Origin: a virus
DNA: 64,000 nucleotides
Strand: one strand, 5' to 3'
Virus record (IMG/VR): IMGVR_UViG_3300020477_001012
Span: 62,001 to 126,000 of that record
Shown here: piece after piece, positions 7,740 to 15,878 of the stretch
How the letters are laid out: every line of letters starts with the position of its first letter
Position numbering within the stretch: the first letter of the stretch is position 1
Notes under the pieces: generated by a model
Seen by the model: only the letters and a program-made list of their open reading frames with translations
Told to the model about the DNA's origin: nothing
The model's database searches: none
Position numbers and translations under genes: made by a program

Positions 7740-8806
7740 AATCCATATTCAATATGAAGAATGTAGACCCAATGAATCAACCTCTTTTTCTGGGGAAGGA
7801 TCTCGGTGTTCAAAGATACGACATCGTTAAATACCCAGTGTTTAAAAATCTCGACAGTAGACAGATGATGAACTTCTGGAGGCCAGAAGAAATAGAACTT
7901 AAAAAGGATAGGGGCGACTTTAAGGAGATGTCTGATAACGAGAAATTTATTTTTACATCTAACCTTAAATATCAAACGATGCTCGACAGTGTCATCTGCC
8001 GTGGCGTACCCACCCTATTGGAATATGTGACGAACACAGAGCTGGAAGCCTGTATGATGACTTGGCAGTTCTTTGAAAAGATACATAGCCAGAGTTACTC
8101 ATATATTATTCAAAACGTTTATGCCGACAGCAAGGAAGTGTTTGGGGGCATCTATGAAGATAAAGAGATTATGAAAAGAGCAAAAAGTGCCATTGAGGAT
8201 TATAATAACCTAATGGGTATGGCTTGTGATAGCACAAAGATAGCTGATTTAAAGAAGCAAATCTATATGACAATTATGAGTATAAATATTCTTGAGGCCG
8301 TTCGATTTTATGTTAGCTTTGTTTGTTCATTTGCGTTTGCGGAAAACAAAAAAATGGTTGGCAATGCAGATATTGTCAAGCTTATTAAGCGTGACGAGGC
8401 TTTACATTTATCTAATACCCAAGAAATACTTAAGATCTTACACAAGGAAGAAGATGAGGGTTTTGTTAAAACAGCAAAGCAGTGTGAAGAGGCTGCTGTG
8501 GAAATGTTTGAACATGCTGCCAACGAGGAGAAAGAATGGGCATCCTACCTCTTTAAAGACGGTTCTATCATTGGGCTAAACGAAACTGTGCTACACCAAT
8601 ACATTGACTGGTTATGTATGACAAGACGCAAGACCATCGGCCTGCCTTACAGCACGGGAAAAAACCCAATCGCTGGTTGGACTGAACCTTGGATGAATAG
8701 TGAAGCCGTGCAGGTTGCGCCTCAAGAGCATGAGATCACTAGCTATAAAATTGGTGCTAGCACTAATGACTTGGAAGACGTGGACTTCGGAGATTTAAAA
8801 CTATGA
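7736..8806 (+). CDS. nrdB: class Ia ribonucleotide reductase, beta subunit
   Basis: A 356-residue ferritin-like radical-generating subunit. The diiron ligands are at expected places: D84 (TMLDSV), E114 and H117 (FFEKIHSQSY), E187 (LEAVRF), and E221 and H224 (RDEALHLS). The radical tyrosine is conserved as Y121, four residues after H117, which points to class Ia rather than a Tyr-less type. The C-terminal tail (DVDFGDLKL) resembles the peptide that docks on NrdA. It starts in an ATGA overlap with the lysine-dehydrogenase-like gene and overlaps mazG downstream. Confidence 0.97.
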   Translation: MKSIFNMKNVDPMNQPLFLGKDLGVQRYDIVKYPVFKNLDSRQMMNFWRPEEIELKKDRGDFKEMSDNEKFIFTSNLKYQTMLDSVICRGVPTLLEYVTNTELEACMMTWQFFEKIHSQSYSYIIQNVYADSKEVFGGIYEDKEIMKRAKSAIEDYNNLMGMACDSTKIADLKKQIYMTIMSINILEAVRFYVSFVCSFAFAENKKMVGNADIVKLIKRDEALHLSNTQEILKILHKEEDEGFVKTAKQCEEAAVEMFEHAANEEKEWASYLFKDGSIIGLNETVLHQYIDWLCMTRRKTIGLPYSTGKNPIAGWTEPWMNSEAVQVAPQEHEITSYKIGASTNDLEDVDFGDLKL

Positions 8807-9201
8807 CAGAAGACTCTGAGAATTGTATGCATGATCAGACAGCAAGGATGAAACAATTAGTTGAACATAATGCCAAGCCAAAGGGATGCTGGAGAAAAAA
8901 TCACTTAGATGTTTTGATAAGCAAAGTGATTCTTTGGCACCGCGACCGCAATCTTATTGATGGTAGCTCGGACAAGGATCAAGTACTCAAATTAGCCCAA
9001 GAGCTAGGGGAGCTATCGGATTCGGTGTGTAAGAACAAGGACATTAAGGATGACATCGGTGACATGCTTGTTGTTATGTTAAACATCGTGGAACGAAATG
9101 GTCTATCATTATCGGAATGCTTAGAAACAGCATACGACGACATCAAGGACCGCAAGGGTAAAATGGTAGATGGTGTATTTGTGAAGGAGGAAGACCAATA
9201 G
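8803..9201 (+). CDS. MazG-like nucleotide pyrophosphohydrolase
   Basis: A 132-residue all-alpha NTP pyrophosphohydrolase. The metal-binding pattern is visible as ELGELSDSV followed by DDIGDMLVVMLNI, and the C-terminal DIKDRKGKMVDGVFVK is typical of phage MazG proteins. The family hydrolyses (d)NTPs to monophosphates. In phages it is thought to trim nucleotide or alarmone pools. It overlaps nrdB by 4 bases, so it belongs with the nucleotide-supply genes. Confidence 0.88.
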   Translation: MTEDSENCMHDQTARMKQLVEHNAKPKGCWRKNHLDVLISKVILWHRDRNLIDGSSDKDQVLKLAQELGELSDSVCKNKDIKDDIGDMLVVMLNIVERNGLSLSECLETAYDDIKDRKGKMVDGVFVKEEDQ

Positions 9202-9229
9202 CAAAATTACCCTATAAAAAGGCATATTC

Positions 9230-9892
9230 ATGAGAGATAAATCTAATAGAAGGCAAAAAAGATATAACAAAATTGTTCCACTGGAGGCCAAAACTGACAA
9301 TCAGAAAGACTATATCAGAACGATAATAGAGAACGATGTAATTTTCTGTTCTGGTCCGTCAGGCTCAGGAAAATCTTTTGTTGCTTCAGGGGTTGCGGCA
9401 GAACACCTACATACGAAAAAGATTGAAAAGATAATCGTCACCAGACCACTGGTCTGCGCTGGCAAGGATGTGGGGTCTCTACCGGGAGAACTATTTGAAA
9501 AAATAGCTCCCTACCAAGGCCCAATGCAGGAGAATTTAAAGTACTTTCTCACTCAGGCTTATTATGGTCTGTATGTCAACGAGGGAAAGATCTGCTACGC
9601 CCCACTGGAAACCATGAGGGGTGCTACTTTTCACAACGCATACATGCTATTGGATGAAGCCCAAAACTGCACTTTTGATCAAATAAAGATGTTCATCACC
9701 CGAATGGGTCAGAACTCAAAGGTTTTGATCAATGGAGATGTGGATCAAACAGACCTTAGAGGCAGAAGTGGACTTCACGAGTGCATAGATCGGTTGTCTT
9801 CTGTGGAGGGCGTCGGCATATGCGAATTAAACTATTCTGACATACAGCGCAACGGTCTGCTTGGCAGAATATTACAGGCTCTGGAGGAATAA
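9230..9892 (+). CDS. phoH: PhoH-like P-loop ATPase
   Basis: A 220-residue PhoH family ATPase with Walker A SGPSGSGKS (K48) and Walker B LLDEAQN. VTRPLVCAGKDVGSLPG, the GATFHNAYM segment and the late FITRMGQNSKVLINGD block are all typical of PhoH. Its role in phages is unsettled; an ATPase linked to RNA metabolism or phosphate stress is usually proposed. The gene follows mazG after a 28-base gap and precedes an FmdB-like zinc ribbon. The shorter C-terminus is common among phage PhoH proteins. Confidence 0.93.
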   Translation: MRDKSNRRQKRYNKIVPLEAKTDNQKDYIRTIIENDVIFCSGPSGSGKSFVASGVAAEHLHTKKIEKIIVTRPLVCAGKDVGSLPGELFEKIAPYQGPMQENLKYFLTQAYYGLYVNEGKICYAPLETMRGATFHNAYMLLDEAQNCTFDQIKMFITRMGQNSKVLINGDVDQTDLRGRSGLHECIDRLSSVEGVGICELNYSDIQRNGLLGRILQALEE

Positions 9893-9894
9893 AG

Positions 9895-10221
9895 ATGTTA
9901 TATGACTACAAGTGTACCAACTGTGACAACATTCTTACCGATGTGTCCCAAAAAATGAGAGATCCACCCCTTGTCAAGTGCCCGGAATGCAAGAAGAAGA
10001 CCTTGCAGAGAATAATTACCGGTGGGTGTCATGGATTTATCAAGGGTGGCAGCACTCAAATTGACATGGGTAGGGCAAGAGAAGATGCAGCTAAACACAA
10101 GGAACAGTCTGCTCAACCCGAAAAACCTTGGTATCATAAACATGGAACCGCCTCATCTGAGGATATAAACAAGATGACTAAGAAGCAAAAGGCCGAATAC
10201 ATAATGAAGGGTAAAAAATGA
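9895..10221 (+). CDS. FmdB-like zinc-ribbon protein
   Basis: The N-terminus has an FmdB-type zinc ribbon: YDYKCTNC followed by CPEC about 25 residues later, then LQRIITGGCHGF. The rest is charged, low in complexity and lysine-rich, ending NKMTKKQKAEYIMKGKK. Such ribbons occur in many phage and bacterial proteins of unproven regulatory role. It is 2 bases after phoH and overlaps the next gene by 4. Confidence 0.75.
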   Translation: MLYDYKCTNCDNILTDVSQKMRDPPLVKCPECKKKTLQRIITGGCHGFIKGGSTQIDMGRAREDAAKHKEQSAQPEKPWYHKHGTASSEDINKMTKKQKAEYIMKGKK

Positions 10222-10538
10222 AATACGTAGAAAAACACACCCCTGTTGATGAACGTACAGAAATATTGTTTAACAAAAACGCCAAACAGATAAATTCTGA
10301 AACAAAAGAGAAAAGTTATGCAAAAGTAATTGTAAAAAATGACCGAGAGACATATTATATAAGGGTATATCAAAGCGTGCCTCTTGACCCCTTGGGGTCA
10401 TACGGTAACCGAACGCGAGACTTGCAGACGAAAATGACGCCAGTATCTAAGGGCACTTTTGATTTCTACATGCTATACCTGAAAACTAACAATTCTGTTT
10501 ACATGACCAGAGCCAGAAGGGGAATGTCCAATGACTAA
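10218..10538 (+). CDS. hypothetical protein (106 aa)
   Basis: A charged, beta-rich small protein (YAKVIVKNDRETYYIRVYQS), ending RARRGMSND, with no recognised motif. Its start is in a 4-base overlap with the FmdB-like gene and its end overlaps the next gene by 8 bases, which supports a real coding region. No function is suggested. Confidence 0.65.
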   Translation: MKYVEKHTPVDERTEILFNKNAKQINSETKEKSYAKVIVKNDRETYYIRVYQSVPLDPLGSYGNRTRDLQTKMTPVSKGTFDFYMLYLKTNNSVYMTRARRGMSND

Positions 10539-10824
10539 AAAAGGACCACTTAGTAAATCCGAGAAGTTCTACATAGAGAGTTTTTGCGAGGAGTACGACC
10601 TCAACACACTCTGCAAGGATTTGGACAGGGCGCAACCAATAGTAAAGAAGCATATTGCAAAATGCAAAAAAGAGTCTACCCCACAGGACATTAGCGAGCA
10701 ATTTGCACGCAACGGAGGGTCTACTGTAATGACTCCTAATGCCTCTGAAATGGCAGACAATTTGAGAGGAAAGATGTCGGGTCAAGGTGTCCGTAAAAAT
10801 CAATGCATAACGAGTATAAAATGA
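10531..10824 (+). CDS. small protein with possible helix-turn-helix (97 aa)
   Basis: The first 50 residues (KSEKFYIESFCEEYDL, then LCKDLDRAQPIVKKHI) look like a helix-turn-helix with a conserved-looking recognition helix, as in small DNA-binding domains. The second half has a GGSTVMTPNASEMAD stretch before a basic tail. The family is not identified. It is translationally coupled on both sides (overlap at 10531-10538 and ATGA at 10821). Confidence 0.6.
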   Translation: MTKKGPLSKSEKFYIESFCEEYDLNTLCKDLDRAQPIVKKHIAKCKKESTPQDISEQFARNGGSTVMTPNASEMADNLRGKMSGQGVRKNQCITSIK

Positions 10825-11237
10825 ACAATGATAAGTGGCTGGAAGCATACCGGACCAACAAGGATGCTGTTTGGATTAAGTGTAAGCTAACCAATGGCGA
10901 AGAATTCTTTTATGATCACCAAATTGGATGGAAGCTGATCAAGCAGGCGTGCAAAAATAATGGCGTGTTTGTTGAAGAATTACACTTGCAATTTAGGTCT
11001 CACGAGGTTACAATAGATGTTGAGGACGCTGAAGCTGTTTATCTAGTCAGATCTGTCATGGGGCAAATGGGTGGTGAAAGCAGGCAGTATTACACTACGG
11101 GAAGACTAGAGGGCGGCAAGATGCACAAAAAGATGTGGCTTACACCCGAATTGATAGTCGAGAAGGAACTAACTGATGAAATCGACGAATGTTTTGAAGA
11201 GGCGATCATCTACAATGAAAAAACGCAAGAGAACTGA
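10821..11237 (+). CDS. hypothetical protein (138 aa)
   Basis: The preferred start is the ATG at 10821, which forms an ATGA overlap with the upstream stop. An earlier ATG at 10803 adds six residues and has no ribosome-binding site. The protein is mixed alpha/beta (VWIKCKLTNGEEFFYDH, then LHLQFRSHEVTID) with an acidic C-terminal helix (LTDEIDECFEEAI). No family is recognised. It overlaps the next gene by 23 bases. Confidence 0.65.
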   Translation: MNNDKWLEAYRTNKDAVWIKCKLTNGEEFFYDHQIGWKLIKQACKNNGVFVEELHLQFRSHEVTIDVEDAEAVYLVRSVMGQMGGESRQYYTTGRLEGGKMHKKMWLTPELIVEKELTDEIDECFEEAIIYNEKTQEN

Positions 11238-11682
11238 GAAGAGTAGGTACCAGCACGAGAGCACGGGCGATCATTGCACCTGTGCGGCTTATGTTGCAGA
11301 GATTATGTGCAAGAAAAAGGCAGAGTACAAAAATGTAGGTTCTCTGTCGTTCAAGTTTTGGAATACCGAACCTTGGAAGCACACGTTTCGGTACCAGATG
11401 ACTCTGGCAAACAGTTTGCTTAATGATAAAAAGATTAGTGAGAAAGCCCTTGTTAAGGCAGTAAATTCTGAAGAGTTTAATCGAGCAAATATCTTCTCAC
11501 TCAAACACCCGAAAGCCATAGAGATTATTAAAAAGTACGAGTGTCTCATCTCTCAAGATTCGGACAAGCAGCAAGACTTAGAATTAAAACATAATGCCAA
11601 ATCTAGAAAAAAGACTTTTGGCAAGAGATCACAAATAGACAAACTCAGGAGCATCGACCTGTATGCCGAAGAAGAAGAATAA
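11215..11682 (+). CDS. hypothetical Lys-rich protein (155 aa)
   Basis: I chose the ATG at 11215, with AGAGG about 12 bases upstream, over a longer frame starting at 11176. The N-terminus is very basic (MKKRKRTEKSRYQ) and is followed by a His/Cys cluster (HESTGDHCTCAAYVAEIMCKK) that could bind a metal. The middle is helical, and the end overlaps the recombinase start by 20 bases. The arrangement (basic, possible metal site, next to a RecA-like gene) hints at a nucleic-acid role, but no family is recognised. Confidence 0.6.
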   Translation: MKKRKRTEKSRYQHESTGDHCTCAAYVAEIMCKKKAEYKNVGSLSFKFWNTEPWKHTFRYQMTLANSLLNDKKISEKALVKAVNSEEFNRANIFSLKHPKAIEIIKKYECLISQDSDKQQDLELKHNAKSRKKTFGKRSQIDKLRSIDLYAEEEE

Positions 11683-12775
11683 AGTCACATTTGACGACGA
11701 CATTGTAAGCAATCAGATCAACAGTAAATATGGGGATATTATTGAGTCTGGCAGCAAAGTGCTGGCCAGCTTAGAAGAATTTGAGACTCTAGGCGTATCT
11801 CCAGCATTAGACATTGCTCTCGGTGGAGGATTGAGAGAGGGTAGCTGCGTGGTGATCACGGGCGACCCAAAGACTGGAAAAACGACTACCGCTCTCTATT
11901 TCGCAGCTAAAGCGCAAAGGGCCGGTAAAAAGGTGTACTACTTTAACACCGAGGGCCGCCTGACCAAGGAAAATTTCACAGGCATAAAAGACCTGAACAT
12001 AGAAGAAATTAAAATCGTACAGGCAACCGATAATCAGCCAGTTGTCTCTGCTGAGAAGTTTTTAAATACTCTGGAGGCACATGTCAAGGGTACTCCAGAT
12101 CTAGTGGCTATTATAGACTCTGCTTCCAACATGGTCCCGCAAGACGAACTAGATGGAGAAATTCGTACCGGTGTTCGTAATGCCCTACCCCGCTTACTGT
12201 CTATGTTCTTAAAAAGAATCAGCAATGATGTCGCAAGAACTAAGGCCATTCTCATTTTTATCACCCATAATATTGCTAATACTGGCGGTAGTAGATGGGC
12301 ACCCGCAAAGATGGCTGACTGCGGGAACATGTTACAGTTCCAAGCTGGAACCAACATGGTAATAACACACAGGGGCAAATGGGACGCCACCAATGATAGC
12401 GGCAGAGATGTAGGGCAAGTGGCCAACTGGGTGGTTAAAACTTCTGCTGCTGGAGGCATCCCCAACTCTACGGCAATGAGTTGGATTAGGTATGGTGTGG
12501 GTATTGATGAGGTACAAGAGATAGCTCAAATTGCAAATGAGTTTGCGCTGGTCAAACGTAGCGGAGCTTGGTACACGCTCAGCACAGCTATTGAAAACAA
12601 AGACGATCCCACGATTAGAAGTTGGTTGACAGAAATCGGCGTGAACCCAGACTCAGACGAAGAAGTAGAGAAGGCGTTTAAATTCCAAGGTATGGAAAAA
12701 TTAACTTCATTCTTAGAGAACAACGAGACGATAACTAGCTTTATATATGACCAGATCAAAGAGATCCTGCTGTGA
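11663..12775 (+). CDS. RecA/UvsX-like strand-exchange recombinase
   Basis: A 370-residue RecA-fold ATPase. Walker A is GDPKTGKTT (K73, T74), the catalytic glutamate is in YFNTEGRL, and Walker B is LVAIIDSAS. A conserved FITHNIANTGG segment in the sensor/L2 region follows. The family forms filaments on single-stranded DNA and drives strand exchange in recombination-dependent replication. No RecA-type C-terminal domain is obvious and the sequence is closer in style to phage UvsX. The gene overlaps a PD-(D/E)XK nuclease gene downstream, and a possible UvsY-like mediator follows that. Confidence 0.92.
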   Translation: MPKKKNKVTFDDDIVSNQINSKYGDIIESGSKVLASLEEFETLGVSPALDIALGGGLREGSCVVITGDPKTGKTTTALYFAAKAQRAGKKVYYFNTEGRLTKENFTGIKDLNIEEIKIVQATDNQPVVSAEKFLNTLEAHVKGTPDLVAIIDSASNMVPQDELDGEIRTGVRNALPRLLSMFLKRISNDVARTKAILIFITHNIANTGGSRWAPAKMADCGNMLQFQAGTNMVITHRGKWDATNDSGRDVGQVANWVVKTSAAGGIPNSTAMSWIRYGVGIDEVQEIAQIANEFALVKRSGAWYTLSTAIENKDDPTIRSWLTEIGVNPDSDEEVEKAFKFQGMEKLTSFLENNETITSFIYDQIKEILL

Positions 12776-13191
12776 AAGTCGTAGGACTGAACGGAAGGGA
12801 ATACAATCTTGACCTCAAAAAGTACATGAGCAATGACAGATTAAAGGTATCCAAGTATCACTCTAAAGCCCGAGACCTTATCCACCAAGTGTTTCATGGT
12901 TACAATATACTAGAAGAAGTAAAGCTACCGGGATCGGTAAATCCGGCAAGAAAATCTGTTTTATACCTTGACTTCCTAATTCCAAATGTTAAAATGGGGG
13001 TTGAAGTTCATGGCAGACAACACTATGAGTTTGTTCCATTTTTTCATAAAAGCAAAGCAGGGTTTGCAAAAGCAAAGAAACGCGACCTAGATAAAAAAGA
13101 ATGGTGTAGAATCAATGACATCACGTTGGTTGAACTAAAATGGAACGAAGACATAGATCATTGGAGGGAGAAAATTGAGCGTAGCAGATAG
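12772..13191 (+). CDS. PD-(D/E)XK (Vsr/DUF559-like) endonuclease
   Basis: A compact 139-residue nuclease with the Vsr/DUF559-type core: D67 in LYLDFLIP, E78 in VEVHGRQHYEF, with H80 and H84 nearby. An ARDLIHQVF helix precedes it, and a C-terminal RDLDKKEWCRIN-ITLVELKW block completes the fold. Possible roles are recombination-intermediate processing next to the recombinase, or a free-standing homing endonuclease of the EDxHD (I-Bth0305I-like) type. It overlaps the recombinase by 4 bases and the next gene by 17. Confidence 0.75.
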   Translation: MKVVGLNGREYNLDLKKYMSNDRLKVSKYHSKARDLIHQVFHGYNILEEVKLPGSVNPARKSVLYLDFLIPNVKMGVEVHGRQHYEFVPFFHKSKAGFAKAKKRDLDKKEWCRINDITLVELKWNEDIDHWREKIERSR

Positions 13192-13636
13192 ACTACAAAA
13201 GTTTCTGTCTGGAATCGATACTTACGTAACCGGAAGCAATATAGCGCCGACTAAGTTCAGTCCAGAATTTGCCGTGGCCGAAACGCTGAGTGTAGAGCAA
13301 ATGGAGAACTTAACTCAGGACGATTGCTTTCATTATGCTTATCAGTTATACCAGTATGCGGATCACATAGCTTGGCAGAGGGCATCATCCGAGAACGTGG
13401 TTAGGTGGTGCAAAGACAGTCTAGGCAGCATTGTAGCCAGTGAAGTAGCAGAAATTGAAGTGCAATTTATGAAATACGAAACAAAAGTTGATCTCATAAA
13501 GCGAAATAATATTATAGCAAAGAATATCAACGAGTGGTTAATGACAGCAGAGAGCAGGCTGGAGATGCTCAAAAGCAGAGAGTATAACGTTCGTCGAAAG
13601 GCAGATATTTTAATTGAAAAAGGTAAGAGAAAATGA
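13175..13636 (+). CDS. possible UvsY-like recombination mediator
   Basis: The start is TTG at 13175, with a strong GGAGGGA five bases upstream; no ATG fits better. The 153-residue protein is almost all helical. Its C-terminal segment (EWLMTAESRLEMLKSREY, then NVRRKADI) resembles by eye the T4 UvsY stretch ending ALDAIKSRGFAIKHIQDM. UvsY helps load UvsX onto SSB-coated single-stranded DNA. The position one gene after the recombinase and the size support the idea, but the similarity is weak and was not computed. Otherwise it is an unknown helical protein. Confidence 0.5.
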   Translation: MSVADRLQKFLSGIDTYVTGSNIAPTKFSPEFAVAETLSVEQMENLTQDDCFHYAYQLYQYADHIAWQRASSENVVRWCKDSLGSIVASEVAEIEVQFMKYETKVDLIKRNNIIAKNINEWLMTAESRLEMLKSREYNVRRKADILIEKGKRK

Positions 13637-14046
13637 ATCCAGAAGACATGGTCAAGTTCATTAAATCCTTAAATGGTGAACAGAAGAAACAATTTGAAAA
13701 TATCTTTAAAACCGTAGGTGAAACTATGGGAGTTCAAACAACAGGAGAAGAGTCTCTGGAGATAAATCCATCTGAACCTGAACCAACCGTAACAGAAGAT
13801 TTTAAGGTTACAAGACCCGATACCTCGAAGAATAGGAAGACACCAGTGAAGTTCAAAAAAAACAAATGGAAAGATACAGGGGAGTTTGGAGATGTGGAGA
13901 CTCCCAATTTTGAAAAGACGCCCAGAAAGAGAGGCAAGCCCAATAAGAGGCAAGTAGAATGCCACGTCTGCGGTAGAGAATTCTCTATCAATGAAAATCT
14001 TATCTATGGCGAATTTCATCGGTGCAATCGTTGTACAGGAAGATAA
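13633..14046 (+). CDS. zinc-ribbon protein (137 aa)
   Basis: The C-terminus carries two CxxC pairs (CHVCGREF and HRCNRCTGR, about 20 residues apart), a zinc ribbon. The N-terminus is a short helical region (MVKFIKSLNGEQKKQFENIF). The middle is a disordered, Pro/Lys/Glu-rich linker (about residues 38-105). It lies between the UvsY candidate and the DnaB helicase, so a role in loading or bridging replication proteins is conceivable. No family is recognised. Confidence 0.7.
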   Translation: MNPEDMVKFIKSLNGEQKKQFENIFKTVGETMGVQTTGEESLEINPSEPEPTVTEDFKVTRPDTSKNRKTPVKFKKNKWKDTGEFGDVETPNFEKTPRKRGKPNKRQVECHVCGREFSINENLIYGEFHRCNRCTGR

Positions 14047-14049
14047 TCA

Positions 14050-15495
14050 ATGAGTCCTCAGTTATCAGATATAGGTGCGGAGCGCGCCGTTTTGGCGGGT
14101 TTATTTACCTATGGGCTAGAATCTTACGTAGAAATATCAGACCTGCTTGACCATGGAAGTTTTGGAAATCAGAACAATCAGGTTATTTACAAATGCATAG
14201 AAAAAGTCCTGCAAAATGAGGCTGAGGTTGACCTTCCCGCCATCTTGTCGGCAGCAGAACAGCTCAATCTTTCCGACGCTATAAATACCCGACAGGAGCT
14301 AGAGTATATTAACTCTTTGATGGAGTTTCCCATCAAGAAGGATAATGTAATCTATTTTGCCGCTCAAATCAAAAAGTTTGAGTTTGCCCGAAAGATTAAA
14401 AGCTTAACCTCTAAGATCTCCAGAGATGTAGAATCCATCAATGGGGATGAGTCTATAGATGACATTATTGGGATAGTAGAAAATCCCATTATGGAATTCC
14501 TCAGAGAGGATGACTCCGGGCAAAAGCCAGAAAGGCTAGGGGAAGGAGTCGAAGAGTATTTAGACTTCTTAATGGAGAATAAGTGCGACCAGATCGGCGT
14601 GCCCACTGGCTTTGCTAGATATGACGCTTCTATTGGGGGAGGATTGCGCAGAAAATGTGTTGACTTGGTTTCAGCACGACCAAAAGTTGGTAAAAGTGTT
14701 TTTGCTGATAATGTGGCCCTCAATGTGGCAAATCAGGGTGTTCCCGTCCTCATGCTCGACACCGAGATGTCTAAAGAGGACCACCTCAACCGCATCATTT
14801 CTAACCTGAGCGGTGTGCCCATTAACGAAGTGGCAACTGGTAGCTTCACCGATGACGACGAGAAAACCATTAGTGTCAAAGGGGCTATAGATCAGATCAA
14901 AGATATCCCTTATACTTATATCAGTGTGGCGGGAGCGCCTTTTGAGCAGATCATGAATGCCATTAAGAGATGGATTATGCAAGAGGTGGGTCAAGATGAG
15001 TCTGGTCGTACCAATGAATGCGTCGTCATATATGATTATCTCAAGCTGATGTCGTCTAGCTCTATAACAAACAATCTTCAAGAGTATCAGGCTCTTGGCT
15101 TTCAGATTACTTCTCTGCACAACCTGTCAGTTAAGTATGACTTCCCCTGCCTCTCTTTTGTTCAACTGAATCGAGACGGAATCACAAGAGAAACAACTGA
15201 TACAGTAAGTGGCTCTGACAGACTAATTTGGCTTTGTACATCTTTTTCTATTTTCAAGGTCAAGTCTCCAGAAGAATTAGCCGAAGATGGTCCTAATGCG
15301 GGTAACCGAAAGTTGGTCCCAGTTGTTTGCAGGCATGGCCCGGGAATGGAGGATGGCAACTATATTAACATGAGGATGCTCGGAGACCACGCCCGCTTGG
15401 ATGAGCTACGAACTAGAGATGAATTTCGCGTTGCCCCCGACTCTGATGGAGCCATTGAGGGTGCTGATTTACCATTTGATCTGGAGGATGAATGA
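14050..15495 (+). CDS. dnaB: DnaB-family replicative helicase
   Basis: A 481-residue hexameric helicase that unwinds DNA at the fork. The N-terminal domain (GAERAVLAGLF onward) is DnaB-like, a linker follows, and a RecA-fold motor domain starts near residue 185. Walker A is ARPKVGKSVF (K215) and the catalytic E239 is in LDTEMS. A Walker-B-like VIYDYLKLM and the SGSDRLIWLC segment follow. It starts 3 bases after the zinc-ribbon gene and overlaps the cupin gene by 4. The primase is two genes downstream. Confidence 0.93.
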   Translation: MSPQLSDIGAERAVLAGLFTYGLESYVEISDLLDHGSFGNQNNQVIYKCIEKVLQNEAEVDLPAILSAAEQLNLSDAINTRQELEYINSLMEFPIKKDNVIYFAAQIKKFEFARKIKSLTSKISRDVESINGDESIDDIIGIVENPIMEFLREDDSGQKPERLGEGVEEYLDFLMENKCDQIGVPTGFARYDASIGGGLRRKCVDLVSARPKVGKSVFADNVALNVANQGVPVLMLDTEMSKEDHLNRIISNLSGVPINEVATGSFTDDDEKTISVKGAIDQIKDIPYTYISVAGAPFEQIMNAIKRWIMQEVGQDESGRTNECVVIYDYLKLMSSSSITNNLQEYQALGFQITSLHNLSVKYDFPCLSFVQLNRDGITRETTDTVSGSDRLIWLCTSFSIFKVKSPEELAEDGPNAGNRKLVPVVCRHGPGMEDGNYINMRMLGDHARLDELRTRDEFRVAPDSDGAIEGADLPFDLEDE

Positions 15496-15869
15496 TGCCG
15501 GTATTGAAAAGGATGTTACTGCATACAGTAAACAAGCCTTGGGGAAAGTATGAGGATCTATATAGAACAGATGAGGTTGTCCTAAAGAAGATTACCGTTG
15601 ATCCCAAACAGAGACTGTCGCTGCAAGCACACAACCATCGAGCAGAGTTTTGGGTTGTTACTGATGGCGAGTGTCTATGTGAGGTTGGACCAAATGTATG
15701 GAGACTAAGGAAATGGGGTACTATTCATATTGAGCGGGGACATGCCCACCGCCTAATAAATGACACAAGCGAACCCTGCGAGATCACCGAGTTGCAATTC
15801 GGTTTGTGTCAAGAAGATGACATAACGAGATACGAAGATGACTACTCCAGAGCAGAGCCACCGTTCTAA
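15492..15869 (+). CDS. cupin, type II phosphomannose isomerase-like
   Basis: A 125-residue single-domain cupin resembling the C-terminal isomerase domain of mannose-1-phosphate guanylyltransferase/phosphomannose isomerase: KPWGKYEDL, then RLSLQAHNHRAEFWVV and HIERGHAHRLIND. Metal ligands are probably His and Glu of AHNHRAE and the later GHAH. The family interconverts mannose-6-P and fructose-6-P, and stand-alone versions are common in sugar clusters. Two possible ATGs are adjacent (15492 and 15495); the first overlaps the helicase stop. It could feed GDP-sugar synthesis for the fucose synthase at 49736. Confidence 0.8.
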   Translation: MMPVLKRMLLHTVNKPWGKYEDLYRTDEVVLKKITVDPKQRLSLQAHNHRAEFWVVTDGECLCEVGPNVWRLRKWGTIHIERGHAHRLINDTSEPCEITELQFGLCQEDDITRYEDDYSRAEPPF

Positions 15870-15878
15870 GAGGTAACC

